From NCBI GenBank assembly GCA_027341705.1, contig DAIELO010000012.1:1-13775 (forward strand): a DNA stretch of 13,775 nucleotides, read 5' to 3'. This document shows, one piece after another, positions 7,468 to 13,775 of the stretch. Source of the DNA: Caryophanales bacterium (GTDB taxonomy: Bacteria > Bacillota > Bacilli > Alicyclobacillales > SLC66). A model generated the notes under the pieces. It was not told where the DNA came from and did not search any database. It was given only the letters and a program-made list of their open reading frames with translations. Positions within the stretch are counted from its first letter, which is position 1. Every line of letters starts with the position of its first letter. The position numbers were made by a program, and so were the translations under genes.

Positions 7468-8073
7468 TTATTTTCTCATCAGCACCGTGATTTCGTAGCT
7501 AGGAATGCCGAGCGCATCCTGTACAGCATTTGTAATTTCTGATTGCATCCACACCGCGTTACTAGATTTTGCTATTACCAGCACCCCCTTTATCTGTGGC
7601 ATTTGTTTCGCTACGACGACTGGTACTTGATTACCATTTGAATTTTGCACGGTGACAAGTGTGGATTGCGTCGATTGCGATGTCGTGGTCGAATGATTTC
7701 CGGAACCGGATTGTACTGTATTTTGCCTTGTGGTCACTAGATTCTGTCCATACTCATTTACTGGAGTAGAATTGACCGTCACCATCACCAACGCATTACT
7801 CACTCCCTTAATCTGATCCAAAAGCGTGGTGAGTGTGTGATCGTAATAATTTTCATACGCAATCGCAGAAGTAAGCGCCGCACTCGCTGTGGACTGCTCA
7901 CTAGTGGCACCACCCCCAGCGGACGTAGCTGACGCAATCACTGGCGTTGCATGTGGAGAACTGGGCGTTGAGGTGCCCCCACCACTTGCACCAAAAAGTA
8001 ATAACAAAAAACCAATTGCCGTCAGCGCTAGTAACCATTTATTACTTAATAATTTTTTCACGATATCTTTCAT
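7468..8073 (-). CDS. spoIIIAG: Stage III sporulation protein AG
   Basis: SpoIIIAG forms a large oligomeric ring in the space between mother cell and forespore membranes. The 201 residues begin with a basic segment and one span (about 13-30). A low-complexity Ser/Thr/Ala stretch follows, then the ring domain beginning ENYYDHTLTTLLDQIKGV. A Ser/Thr/Gln-rich insert at about 115-148 matches where the family has its beta-triangle insertion, and the C-terminus carries PQIKGVLVIAKSS and ALGIPSYEITVL. The ATG has a GGGGG-rich site about 9 bases upstream. It sits 18 bases after spoIIIAF. Identity is strong from motifs and operon position. Confidence 0.92.
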   Translation of the reverse strand: MKDIVKKLLSNKWLLALTAIGFLLLLFGASGGGTSTPSSPHATPVIASATSAGGGATSEQSTASAALTSAIAYENYYDHTLTTLLDQIKGVSNALVMVTVNSTPVNEYGQNLVTTRQNTVQSGSGNHSTTTSQSTQSTLVTVQNSNGNQVPVVVAKQMPQIKGVLVIAKSSNAVWMQSEITNAVQDALGIPSYEITVLMRK

Positions 8074-8091
8074 CTCGTCAGACCCCCATTC

Positions 8092-8610
8092 TCACACCTC
8101 ACCCCCTGGGTACGAAACGCGCACTGTTGCTGGTGATAGCCCCAAGAGTTCCGCTGTCTGTGCTTGCAACATTAACGCTTCTTGCCTGTGAAATTCATAA
8201 CCAGACACATTTTGACAAGTAATGTAAATGCCTGCCACTTGCGTGCTTCCGTCGCTCATCGGGACGGTAGACACTTCTACTGTGAGACTCCCTGTTGGCA
8301 GACCCTGCTCTAATGACTGCGCAATGACTCTACGCAATGACTGAGAATAGGAAGTAATGTTTGCATCCCCCTTGACTGTTACGCCCAAATGATTGATCAG
8401 TGGTCCACGTAACGCAGCTTCCCATCCCCCTGAAAACGCACCATAGAATAACGCGCGTATGGGAAGTAAAAGGGACAGTACAATGACAAGGCCAATCACG
8501 GCTCGGGCGTATTTTTGCATCGTGCTTGACGGCAAAATCATATCCAGGATCGCCGCGAACAAAATTAGTACCACCATATGACGCAGCCATCCGGAAACAG
8601 CTTCAAGCAA
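8092..8610 (-). CDS. spoIIIAF: Stage III sporulation protein AF
   Basis: SpoIIIAF is a component of the SpoIIIA channel complex in the mother-cell membrane. The 172-residue product has two N-terminal spans (about 9-26 and 36-52) with the family-typical LDMILPSSTMQKYARAVIGL between them, followed by a ring-building-motif domain ending ELLGLSPATVRVSYPGGEV. The start is TTG (8608-8610) with AGGTGAT a few bases upstream; that ribosome site overlaps the spoIIIAE stop, and only 6 bases separate the genes. No in-frame ATG exists near this point. Translation is probably coupled to spoIIIAE. Confidence 0.9.
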   Translation of the reverse strand: MLEAVSGWLRHMVVLILFAAILDMILPSSTMQKYARAVIGLVIVLSLLLPIRALFYGAFSGGWEAALRGPLINHLGVTVKGDANITSYSQSLRRVIAQSLEQGLPTGSLTVEVSTVPMSDGSTQVAGIYITCQNVSGYEFHRQEALMLQAQTAELLGLSPATVRVSYPGGEV

Positions 8611-8616
8611 CAGGCA

Positions 8617-9825
8617 TCACCTCACAAACGCGGAAAGATTGGTGGTTGCCAGAGCAATCACAATCGTAAAAAAAAACATGATACCAACGGCAGAAAGTGC
8701 TGCAAATACTAATGTCAAACTTTTGCCGATGATGCCCAACAATCCGATGATGGGAGTATCTCCTAATGGCTGCATGACTGCTGCCGCACCGTTGTAAATT
8801 AACGACAAGGCAAGTATTTTTAATGCGGGAAACGCACAGATCAGCAGCACTAACACTGCACCTGCAATTCCTGTCGCATTTTTCATCAACAATGTAGCGC
8901 CAGCGATCGATTCACTGGCATCAGAAACCGCCTTACCTACCACAGGAATTAGATTACTAGCGATGAATTTCGCACTTTTCAACGTCACCCCATCAGCAAG
9001 TCCCGATAACGATCCTTGCACGGACATGACGCCAAGAAAAGCGGTCATGCCCAATCCAAGAACGGTTAACAACACGGTCCGAATAAGACCCGCCAGTTGA
9101 GTTAATTTGTACTGGCTAGAAATTTGACTAACCATTAGCAATACAGTGGTAAAGAAAATGAGTGGAAACACCAGATGAACAACAACATAACTAGTCAAGT
9201 TAACGATAAATACGATTAATGGGTGAAATGCAGCCGCTGAAGTGAGTCCACCTGAAGCCGTAACCAGTGCCAAAAATACTGGCATGGAGCCCATCATCAT
9301 CCCGCTCATATTGTCCATGGCACCCGTTGCATAAGCTGTGGCACTATGAAATGAAGACACTGCCAGCACACTAATCACCAGATACACCATGAAAAATGCG
9401 GTTTTACTTACTGCTGGCGATTCAAATGCGGTTTGAATCGTTTCCAAAATGGAGGAAAGTACAGTCAGCAGTAAAATGGCACCTAGCAACCGACCATTGT
9501 CGATTAATACCCCGAAAAAAAATCTCAACAATCCTAACAACAACTTACTTATTGAAAAACCGCTTTTGTCAGGAAAAAAAGCAGGAATCCATTTTCCATC
9601 CGGCGTATTAGGAACGAATCCTCCATATTCAGTGATCAGTTGTTGCCATGCTTGTTCAATACCATTTTGAGAGATAGCTTGATACTGTTTTGCAGCCTCT
9701 TGTACAGGAGTGGCAACGGTTGTCGACGCATTTGCAAACGCTGGGACAGCGAACAACAAATAGAAAAAACAGAAGAAAGCCAGGATCAGTGCTTTTCCTT
9801 TTGTAAAAGAAAAAGGATGACGCAA
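8617..9825 (-). CDS. spoIIIAE: Stage III sporulation protein AE
   Basis: SpoIIIAE is the large polytopic membrane protein of the SpoIIIA complex, thought to be part of the export-like core. From the chosen start it has 402 residues, close to the family length. It shows a signal-like hydrophobic N-terminus ending near AVPAFA, an extracytoplasmic stretch, and at least seven further hydrophobic segments, with SGMMMGSMPVFLALVTASGG and the QPLGDTPIIGLLG region as recognisable family stretches. Two TTG starts are possible. The upstream one (9847-9849) has no ribosome site. The one at 9823-9825 has AGGAGGTG at good spacing, so I chose it. It follows spoIIIAD closely, and the ribosome site lies just past that gene's stop. 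Confidence 0.92.
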   Translation of the reverse strand: MRHPFSFTKGKALILAFFCFFYLLFAVPAFANASTTVATPVQEAAKQYQAISQNGIEQAWQQLITEYGGFVPNTPDGKWIPAFFPDKSGFSISKLLLGLLRFFFGVLIDNGRLLGAILLLTVLSSILETIQTAFESPAVSKTAFFMVYLVISVLAVSSFHSATAYATGAMDNMSGMMMGSMPVFLALVTASGGLTSAAAFHPLIVFIVNLTSYVVVHLVFPLIFFTTVLLMVSQISSQYKLTQLAGLIRTVLLTVLGLGMTAFLGVMSVQGSLSGLADGVTLKSAKFIASNLIPVVGKAVSDASESIAGATLLMKNATGIAGAVLVLLICAFPALKILALSLIYNGAAAVMQPLGDTPIIGLLGIIGKSLTLVFAALSAVGIMFFFTIVIALATTNLSAFVR

Positions 9826-9849
9826 GGAAACCACCTCCTGGCATAGCAA

Positions 9850-10236
9850 TTAGGGTAAAAGATGTGTCATCGTGTCCACCACTGCTGTAATAATGGGTAC
9901 CGCAAGCACGATAATGGACAACTTTCCAAGCAGTTCGATTTTCCCAGCAATACTCACAACGCCAGCATCACGAGCAATCTGGGCAGCAAATTCCGCCACA
10001 TACGCGATGCCAATAATTTTTAATACGGTGGCAAAAAACACCACATTGACATTTGCCGCTTCTGCCAACCTTTCAATCGGTACAAGTAATCCAATCACAC
10101 GTTGCATGACAGCTAAAAACAAAATCGCGGCAACAAACAGGCTGAGATAAAATGACACCTGAGGTGCCATCTCCCGAATAGCCATGACAAGCATGGCAGC
10201 AACCACGGCAAACATAATAGTCTGAAACAAATTCAT
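9850..10236 (-). CDS. spoIIIAD: Stage III sporulation protein AD
   Basis: SpoIIIAD is a small membrane protein of the SpoIIIA complex, homologous to SpoIIIAC. The 128-residue product has four hydrophobic segments. Family features include AANVNVVFFATVLKIIGIAYV and the AQIARDAG motif shared with this export-apparatus-like family. The frame stays open 23 codons upstream into spoIIIAC, but the ATG at 10234-10236 yields the family N-terminus and length and has AGTAGG 6 bases upstream. It begins 7 bases after the spoIIIAC stop, so translation is likely coupled. Confidence 0.93.
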   Translation of the reverse strand: MNLFQTIMFAVVAAMLVMAIREMAPQVSFYLSLFVAAILFLAVMQRVIGLLVPIERLAEAANVNVVFFATVLKIIGIAYVAEFAAQIARDAGVVSIAGKIELLGKLSIIVLAVPIITAVVDTMTHLLP

Positions 10237-10243
10237 TGCCCAC

Positions 10244-10447
10244 CTACTGACTGAAAAAAACTGCGCGAATTTCAGTAAACAAGTGATTGATATTCGTAAC
10301 GACAACTGCCGCCACCAGTACCAAAGCAGTAATGGTCACCAACGTGGCAATTTCATCTCGGCCAGACTGTTTAAGCAAACTGGCCAACACGGCCGTGGCA
10401 ATCCCGATCACTGCGATTTGAAATATCACATGCAGTTCCAGACTCAT
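10244..10447 (-). CDS. spoIIIAC: Stage III sporulation protein AC
   Basis: SpoIIIAC is a 67-residue membrane protein of the SpoIIIA channel. It has two spans (about 6-25 and 33-52), with the conserved LKQSGRDEIATLVTITALV segment between and into the second. The length is exactly typical. The ATG has GAGGAGG 7 bases upstream, and the gene lies 16 bases after spoIIIAB. It resembles the C-terminal half of SpoIIIAD, consistent with the two being related. Confidence 0.94.
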   Translation of the reverse strand: MSLELHVIFQIAVIGIATAVLASLLKQSGRDEIATLVTITALVLVAAVVVTNINHLFTEIRAVFFSQ

Positions 10448-10463
10448 GATGAGTCCTCCTCTA

Positions 10464-10997
10464 CTACCACAACATGACGACGACTAGCACCCCAATTAGT
10501 ACGCCAGCGGTACGATACACTTTTTCAAAACGTTCGCGATCAATCACAGCCTCTTTTTCACGATCAGCAAGCTCAGTCAAGACTGCACTGATTGCAACGG
10601 CCTGTAAATCGGCACTCGTGGTGCCAATGGTATGACTAAACTGACGCAACGTACGAATGTCTTCGGCACTAAGCGACCAATTTTCTCCAGCTTGTCCGAG
10701 CGCATCTGATAGCGCATCTGCCGCGTGCGTGCCTGACGCTGACAAAAGTTTTGCCGTCATCGCAAATACTTGGTGTGTTCCGGAGTGTTCTGGGAAATGA
10801 TTTGCTATTTTTAAGCATGATTCAGGCAAGGGCAACCGCTCATAAGTAATATCCGCGCGCAGCATCCGCAAGGCCGTCATCATTTCCCTGAGTTCAAGTG
10901 GACGTTTTCGATACTTTTTAGCAAATTCAAACCCAAACCCTGATGCTCCCAATAACACAGCGCCCGCGCCTACCCACTTTACTAGGAACCACGCCAT
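10464..10997 (-). CDS. spoIIIAB: Stage III sporulation protein AB
   Basis: SpoIIIAB is a membrane protein with a cytoplasmic helical domain related to the GspF/T2SS-type platform proteins. It is thought to link the ATPase SpoIIIAA to the membrane channel. The 177 residues have a hydrophobic N-terminal span (about 3-23), a helical middle starting RKRPLELREMMTALRMLRADI and containing the family segment SAEDIRTLRQFSHTIGTT, and a C-terminal span (about 160-177). The ATG has GAGGTG 5 bases upstream and the gene overlaps spoIIIAA by 16 bases, so translation is coupled. Length matches the family. Confidence 0.94.
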   Translation of the reverse strand: MAWFLVKWVGAGAVLLGASGFGFEFAKKYRKRPLELREMMTALRMLRADITYERLPLPESCLKIANHFPEHSGTHQVFAMTAKLLSASGTHAADALSDALGQAGENWSLSAEDIRTLRQFSHTIGTTSADLQAVAISAVLTELADREKEAVIDRERFEKVYRTAGVLIGVLVVVMLW

Positions 10998-11923
10998 GGC
11001 TTCACCTCGCGCATCTGGCTGTCGTACACGCGAACAATCGTACCTGGTGCCGGAAGGGAAGACAGTTCCACAAATCTTTCTAATGCATGGTGAGTAGTGA
11101 GCGCACGCATACCGGATCTAGCAAATAATTCTTCGGCTTTTCCCGCGTGTGCCGATCCCACCAACACGACCCCTGCTTTGGCCAAATCAGCAACAGCTAC
11201 TGCATCTTTGGCACCCCCCAGTTCATCCGCGATAATCACTTCTGGAGACAGCGAACGTAACGCCATCGTCATACCGATCTGTTTTGGGCAGGCGTCTAGT
11301 ACATCAGTCGCCATTCCGACATCAAATTGCGGGATGCCATTCACGGTGCCAGCAATCTCTGACCGTTCATCAATCAGTACCACACGCAGCGGTCGCTTCA
11401 ACGGTGATTCACCACTTCCAAGCATTCTTGCAAGATCTCGTAACAACGTCGTTTTCCCCGACGAGGGAGGGCCAAACAACAAGGTAGAATGAAGTTGGTT
11501 GTTTCCCTTCCACAGCATGGATGTCAATGTCTTCGCACACCCACGCACTTCTTTTGCCAAACGAATATTGATTGAACTAATATCTCGGAGGGTCTGCACA
11601 CCGCCTTCCTGATTGAGGACGACTTTACCTGCAATCCCTACCCGATGACCGCCAGCGAGCGTGATAAACCCGCTACGCAGTTCCGCCTCCACCGCATATA
11701 GTGAAGACTTAGTCAACGTGGCCATGATGAAGCGCAGATGTTCATGATTGATCGTGATCGGTAAAAATACACTTGGCCCCACCAATTGCACCATGCGGCC
11801 AATTCGTAAACGTATTTCCGTAACCTGTTCCAGTTCTACCTCGCGGTACGACATGATGCATTGCGTAATATCCGCTGGCAACAAGTGAAATATTTCAGCA
11901 GGGAAAAGGGACGTCTTTTGCAA
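10982..11923 (-). CDS. spoIIIAA: Stage III sporulation protein AA (secretion-type ATPase)
   Basis: SpoIIIAA is the cytoplasmic ATPase of the mother-cell SpoIIIA complex, related to type II/IV secretion ATPases. The 313 residues include the N-terminal EIRLRIGR segment (about 36-43), a Walker A loop GPPSSGKT at 151-158, a Walker B VVLIDE at 181-186, and VIIADELGG at about 229-237. All catalytic motifs are intact. The start is TTG (11921-11923), with AGGTGAT about 5 bases upstream, and no nearby in-frame ATG fits better. It is the first gene of the operon; a possible sigma-E promoter lies 33-61 bases upstream. Overlap with spoIIIAB suggests coupled translation. Confidence 0.95.
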   Translation of the reverse strand: MQKTSLFPAEIFHLLPADITQCIMSYREVELEQVTEIRLRIGRMVQLVGPSVFLPITINHEHLRFIMATLTKSSLYAVEAELRSGFITLAGGHRVGIAGKVVLNQEGGVQTLRDISSINIRLAKEVRGCAKTLTSMLWKGNNQLHSTLLFGPPSSGKTTLLRDLARMLGSGESPLKRPLRVVLIDERSEIAGTVNGIPQFDVGMATDVLDACPKQIGMTMALRSLSPEVIIADELGGAKDAVAVADLAKAGVVLVGSAHAGKAEELFARSGMRALTTHHALERFVELSSLPAPGTIVRVYDSQMREVKPWRGS

Positions 11924-11955
11924 TTTCTATCACCTCGTCCCCCTAGATAGTCCCA

Positions 11956-11984
11956 TGTATATGGGTTGGTGGACAGGGATATAC
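11956..11984 (-). promoter_or_regulatory. Candidate sigma-E promoter for spoIIIA
   Basis: The minus strand has GTATATC (11978-11984), then 14 bases, then CATATACA (11956-11963). These partly match the B. subtilis sigma-E pattern (KMATATT and CATACANT), and the spacing is right. Transcription would begin about 26 bases before spoIIIAA. The mother-cell sigma-E control is known in B. subtilis. Both hexamers have mismatches, so this is a candidate only. Confidence 0.38.
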
Positions 11985-12096
11985 CTCTAACTTTCTCTGT
12001 ACCCATGAAGAAACTAGGATATTGTCTTGAACAGTTCGCACTGATGGTAGATAGGATATACAAAATGGAATGATGGATTAGAAAAGAGGAATTAGA

Positions 12097-12222
12097 TTGG
12101 CGGATGGCGTGATTGTATTGACAAGATGGATCGTAGTATTTCTGATCATTTTTGTTCTGCTTATGATGTTTGTGTATTCATTGATTAATAAAAAAAGGGC
12201 GCCAATGTCACCGCGCCCCTAA
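12097..12222 (+). CDS. Possible 41-residue single-span membrane protein
   Basis: This short ORF is the only plausible gene on the plus strand. It begins TTG, with AGAGGA 6 bases upstream, and encodes 41 residues: a short N-terminus with ADG, one strongly hydrophobic segment from about residue 11 to 30 (WIVVFLIIFVLLMMFVYSLI), then a basic NKKR and a proline-rich tail ending PMSPRP. A single span followed by positive charges is a common microprotein layout and predicts the C-terminus inside. I do not recognise a family. It is divergent from spoIIIA, where B. subtilis carries the unrelated-looking yqhV on the other strand. Its last codons overlap the efp terminator. No convincing promoter was seen. 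A chance ORF remains possible. Confidence 0.42.
   Translation: MADGVIVLTRWIVVFLIIFVLLMMFVYSLINKKRAPMSPRP
12189..12218 (-). terminator. Intrinsic terminator after efp
   Basis: On the minus strand a 6-base-pair GC stem GGGCGC / GCGCCC (12213-12218 with 12197-12202) and a 10-base loop are followed by a run of seven T. It begins about 25 bases after the efp stop. The same bases encode the tail of the plus-strand small ORF. Confidence 0.85.
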
Positions 12223-12243
12223 CATTCCAAGTACGTTCATTCT

Positions 12244-12801
12244 TTATGCTCGTGACACATATAACCCGCTTCGCGTATCAACGATTAATACATCACCAAT
12301 GTTGATGAAAAATGGCACCTGCACGGTATAACCAGTCTCCATCGTGGCCGGTTTGCTCCCGCCCGTGGCAGTATCACCGCGAATGCCAGGCTCTGTTTCT
12401 GCTACCACTAATTCGACGGTATTAGGTAATTCGACACCAATCGGCTGACCGTCATATAACACGACAACGCAATTCATATTTTCTTTGAGAAAATTAAGTT
12501 CATAATCCAATTGGTCTCGGGCTATGTTCGTTTGTTCAAATGTTTCCGTATCCATAAAAGTAAAGTTATCGCCATCATTGTACAAATATTGCATCCCGCG
12601 ATTTTCAATACGGGCGCGTGCCACTTTTTCTCCCGCGCGAAATGTGGTTTCTTTCACCGCTCCTGTGCGAATGTTTTTTAACTTCGTGCGCACAAACGCC
12701 GCGCCCTTACCTGGTTTCACGTGCATGAACTCGATGACGCGCCAAATCTGACCATCATATTCGATCGTCACGCCCGTGCGAAAGTCATTGCTTGTTATCA
12801 T
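12244..12801 (-). CDS. efp: Translation elongation factor P
   Basis: EF-P binds ribosomes stalled at consecutive prolines and promotes peptide bond formation. The 185-residue product has the normal three-domain length. The KOW-like domain I has [20 protein letters not shown] with the tip residue Lys32, the position that is modified in B. subtilis. The C-terminal OB domain has [25 protein letters not shown] and ends [17 protein letters not shown]. The ATG (12799-12801) gives the family N-terminus [10 protein letters not shown]. Its best ribosome site, AGGAGG, lies 13 bases upstream, longer than usual, and lies inside a short overlapping ORF that starts upstream. It is followed by a terminator and preceded by aroQ after 97 bases. 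Confidence 0.97.
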   Translation of the reverse strand: MITSNDFRTGVTIEYDGQIWRVIEFMHVKPGKGAAFVRTKLKNIRTGAVKETTFRAGEKVARARIENRGMQYLYNDGDNFTFMDTETFEQTNIARDQLDYELNFLKENMNCVVVLYDGQPIGVELPNTVELVVAETEPGIRGDTATGGSKPATMETGYTVQVPFFINIGDVLIVDTRSGLYVSRA

Positions 12802-12847
12802 CGGTGTATGCCATCCTCCTAATTAATTTGCTAAATCCGTTACTCAT
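12785..12847 (-). CDS. Possible 20-codon upstream ORF overlapping the efp start
   Basis: An ATG at 12845-12847 has a strong AAGGAG 4-5 bases upstream and opens a 20-codon frame, [20 protein letters not shown], which ends 17 bases inside efp in another frame. The AGGAGG serving efp lies within it. It could be a leader peptide that couples or tunes efp translation, or the leftover start of a lost gene such as papA, which lies between aroQ and efp in B. subtilis. The peptide has no proline run. A chance ORF is possible. Confidence 0.3.
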   Translation of the reverse strand: MSNGFSKLIRRMAYTDDNKQ

Positions 12848-12898
12848 GATACTCCTTCTTGTAACACAATCCACACCTTGCACGCAAGTATGCCCTGA

Positions 12899-13339
12899 TC
12901 AAGTAATAAATAGACGCGCGGCAAAAGTGCGTAGCGCACACTCATAACCAAAAGCGCCAAGGCCGGTAATCTGGCCTAGTGCCACAGGCGCAATGACAGA
13001 GTGATGACGGAATTCTTCGCGCGCATGCACATTAGATAAATGCACTTCGATTACAGGTAGGGAGATTGCCGCCACCGCATCACGAATTGCAATACTATAA
13101 TGCGTAAACGCACCAGGATTCATAATGACACCTTGATAATGACCCATGGCCTGATGCAACCGATCAATCAGTTCTCCCTCGTGATTAGACTGAAAGCAGT
13201 CGACAGATAGCAATAATTCTTGACCTAACTGAACCAACCGTTCATCGATTTGCGCAAGCGTCAACGTGCCATAAATGCCTGGCTCTCGTGTCCCTAGCAG
13301 GTTCAGATTGGGGCCATGCAACACTAAAATCCGTTCCAT
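12899..13339 (-). CDS. aroQ: Type II 3-dehydroquinate dehydratase
   Basis: AroQ dehydrates 3-dehydroquinate to 3-dehydroshikimate in the shikimate pathway to aromatic amino acids. The 146 residues show every family landmark: [18 protein letters not shown] near the N-terminus with catalytic Tyr23, [26 protein letters not shown] with Asn74, the catalytic His100 in [18 protein letters not shown], and the closing [15 protein letters not shown]. The ATG has GGGGTGA close upstream. It lies 24 bases after gcvPB, so it is probably co-transcribed with it, which differs from B. subtilis where several genes separate the two. Confidence 0.97.
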   Translation of the reverse strand: MERILVLHGPNLNLLGTREPGIYGTLTLAQIDERLVQLGQELLLSVDCFQSNHEGELIDRLHQAMGHYQGVIMNPGAFTHYSIAIRDAVAAISLPVIEVHLSNVHAREEFRHHSVIAPVALGQITGLGAFGYECALRTFAARLFIT

Positions 13340-13363
13340 TTTGTCACCCCACTTTTCATTCCC

Positions 13364-13775
13364 TTACTTTGGCAGATAGCGCAAGACAGGAGTCCTTGCC
13401 GCCAACGTCTCATCCAAACGATCAATCACCGTCGTATGTGGTGCCTGCAACACTACCTCAGGGGTTTCCCGCGCCTCTTTGGCAATTTGCTTAAGTACTT
13501 GTGCAAAATCATCCAGTGTTTCTTTCGTCTCTGTTTCCGTTGGCTCAATCATGAGTGCCTCTTCGACATTGAGTGGAAAATAGACCGTCGGCGGGTGATA
13601 ACCAAAATCCAAAATCCGCTTTGCCAGATCCAGTGTGCGCACGCCATTTGCCTTAAATGGTTTTCCAGACAAGACAAACTCATGCTTGCAAATGCGAGCA
13701 AACGGCACCTCAAAGTCCTCCGACAATTGACGAAGCAAGTAGTTGGCGTTTAATACCGCATCTTCGCCCACTTTT
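13364..13775 (-). CDS. gcvPB: Glycine dehydrogenase (decarboxylating) subunit 2, C-terminal part
   Basis: This is the last 136 or so codons of the second subunit of the glycine cleavage P-protein, a pyridoxal-phosphate enzyme that decarboxylates glycine and passes the aminomethyl group to lipoyl-GcvH. The gene enters from the right edge with no start visible; the frame is open to the edge. Recognisable C-terminal family stretches are [56 protein letters not shown] and [15 protein letters not shown]. The catalytic lysine would lie outside the window. gcvT and gcvPA are expected upstream. The stop is TAA at 13364-13366, and aroQ follows. Confidence 0.95.
   Translation of the reverse strand, partial: KVGEDAVLNANYLLRQLSEDFEVPFARICKHEFVLSGKPFKANGVRTLDLAKRILDFGYHPPTVYFPLNVEEALMIEPTETETKETLDDFAQVLKQIAKEARETPEVVLQAPHTTVIDRLDETLAARTPVLRYLPK

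Larger units (their letters stand above)
11924..12243. other. Intergenic stretch between efp and spoIIIAA
   Basis: This 320-base stretch has no large gene. From low to high coordinate it holds the candidate sigma-E promoter with a CCCAT-gtat-ATGGG inverted repeat (11952-11965), three GGATAT words (11977, 12017, 12054), the small plus-strand ORF (12097-12222), and the efp terminator. No recognisable remnant of the yqhV gene, found here in B. subtilis, was seen. Confidence 0.6.

Noticed and set aside
7640..7740. Ser/Thr/Gln-rich low-complexity stretch in spoIIIAG, first taken as a repeat
   Set aside because: It matches the position of the family's normal insert and shows no exact nucleotide repeat.
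11097..11492. A 131-codon plus-strand frame in spoIIIAA
   Set aside because: Shadow of the ATPase coding region; the Walker motifs lie in the minus frame over the same bases.
12027..12062. Possible plus-strand promoter (TTGAAC with TAGGAT or TATACA) for the small ORF
   Set aside because: Spacings of 19 or 24 bases are outside the usual range and the -10 match is poor, so it is not listed as a feature.
11836..12063. A 75-codon minus-strand frame over the start of spoIIIAA
   Set aside because: It is out of frame with spoIIIAA, has a TTG start without a ribosome site, and reads as Cys/Arg-rich random sequence.
1..13775. Mobile elements, CRISPR arrays, tRNA, defence genes or riboswitches
   Set aside because: No transposase or integrase motifs, repeat-spacer pattern, tRNA-like cloverleaf or conserved leader was recognised; the region is core chromosome.

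Overview
The window is a stretch of conserved Bacillota chromosome in which every recognisable large gene reads on the minus strand, from right to left. A complete spoIIIA operon, an Asp23/AmaP/DUF2273 set, and the order gcvPB, aroQ, efp, spoIIIA, accBC, asp23, nusB, folD, xseA all point to an endospore-forming Bacilli. The layout resembles the Bacillus subtilis yqh/yqi region. The moderate G+C and the TsaD-like paralogue next to nusB would fit an Alicyclobacillaceae-like lineage; that placement is inference.

In the direction of transcription, the right end holds the 3' part of gcvPB (glycine cleavage), then aroQ (shikimate pathway) and efp (elongation factor P), closed by a strong intrinsic terminator. 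The next 320 bases (11924-12243) hold a possible sigma-E promoter for spoIIIA and a short plus-strand ORF for a 41-residue single-span membrane protein, the only gene candidate facing the other way. Then come all eight spoIIIA genes, AA to AH, intact and tightly packed. They encode the mother-cell side of the feeding-tube channel between mother cell and forespore.

A terminator after spoIIIAH is followed at once by an extended -10 promoter for accB-accC (biotin carboxyl carrier and biotin carboxylase of acetyl-CoA carboxylase). Next is a likely promoter for asp23, amaP, a DUF2273 gene, nusB and a TsaD/Kae1-like paralogue, which look like one envelope-plus-transcription operon. A third candidate promoter precedes a YumC-type ferredoxin-NADP+ reductase, followed by folD (one-carbon folate metabolism) and the start of xseA (exodeoxyribonuclease VII large subunit), cut by the left edge.

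I found no mobile element, CRISPR array, tRNA, rRNA or defence system, and no convincing new multi-gene system. The items most worth a second look are the plus-strand microprotein, a 20-codon upstream ORF overlapping the efp start (perhaps a scar of a lost papA), the TsaD paralogue with altered active-site motifs, and a lysine in the usually invariant PGGVGPMT motif of FolD.
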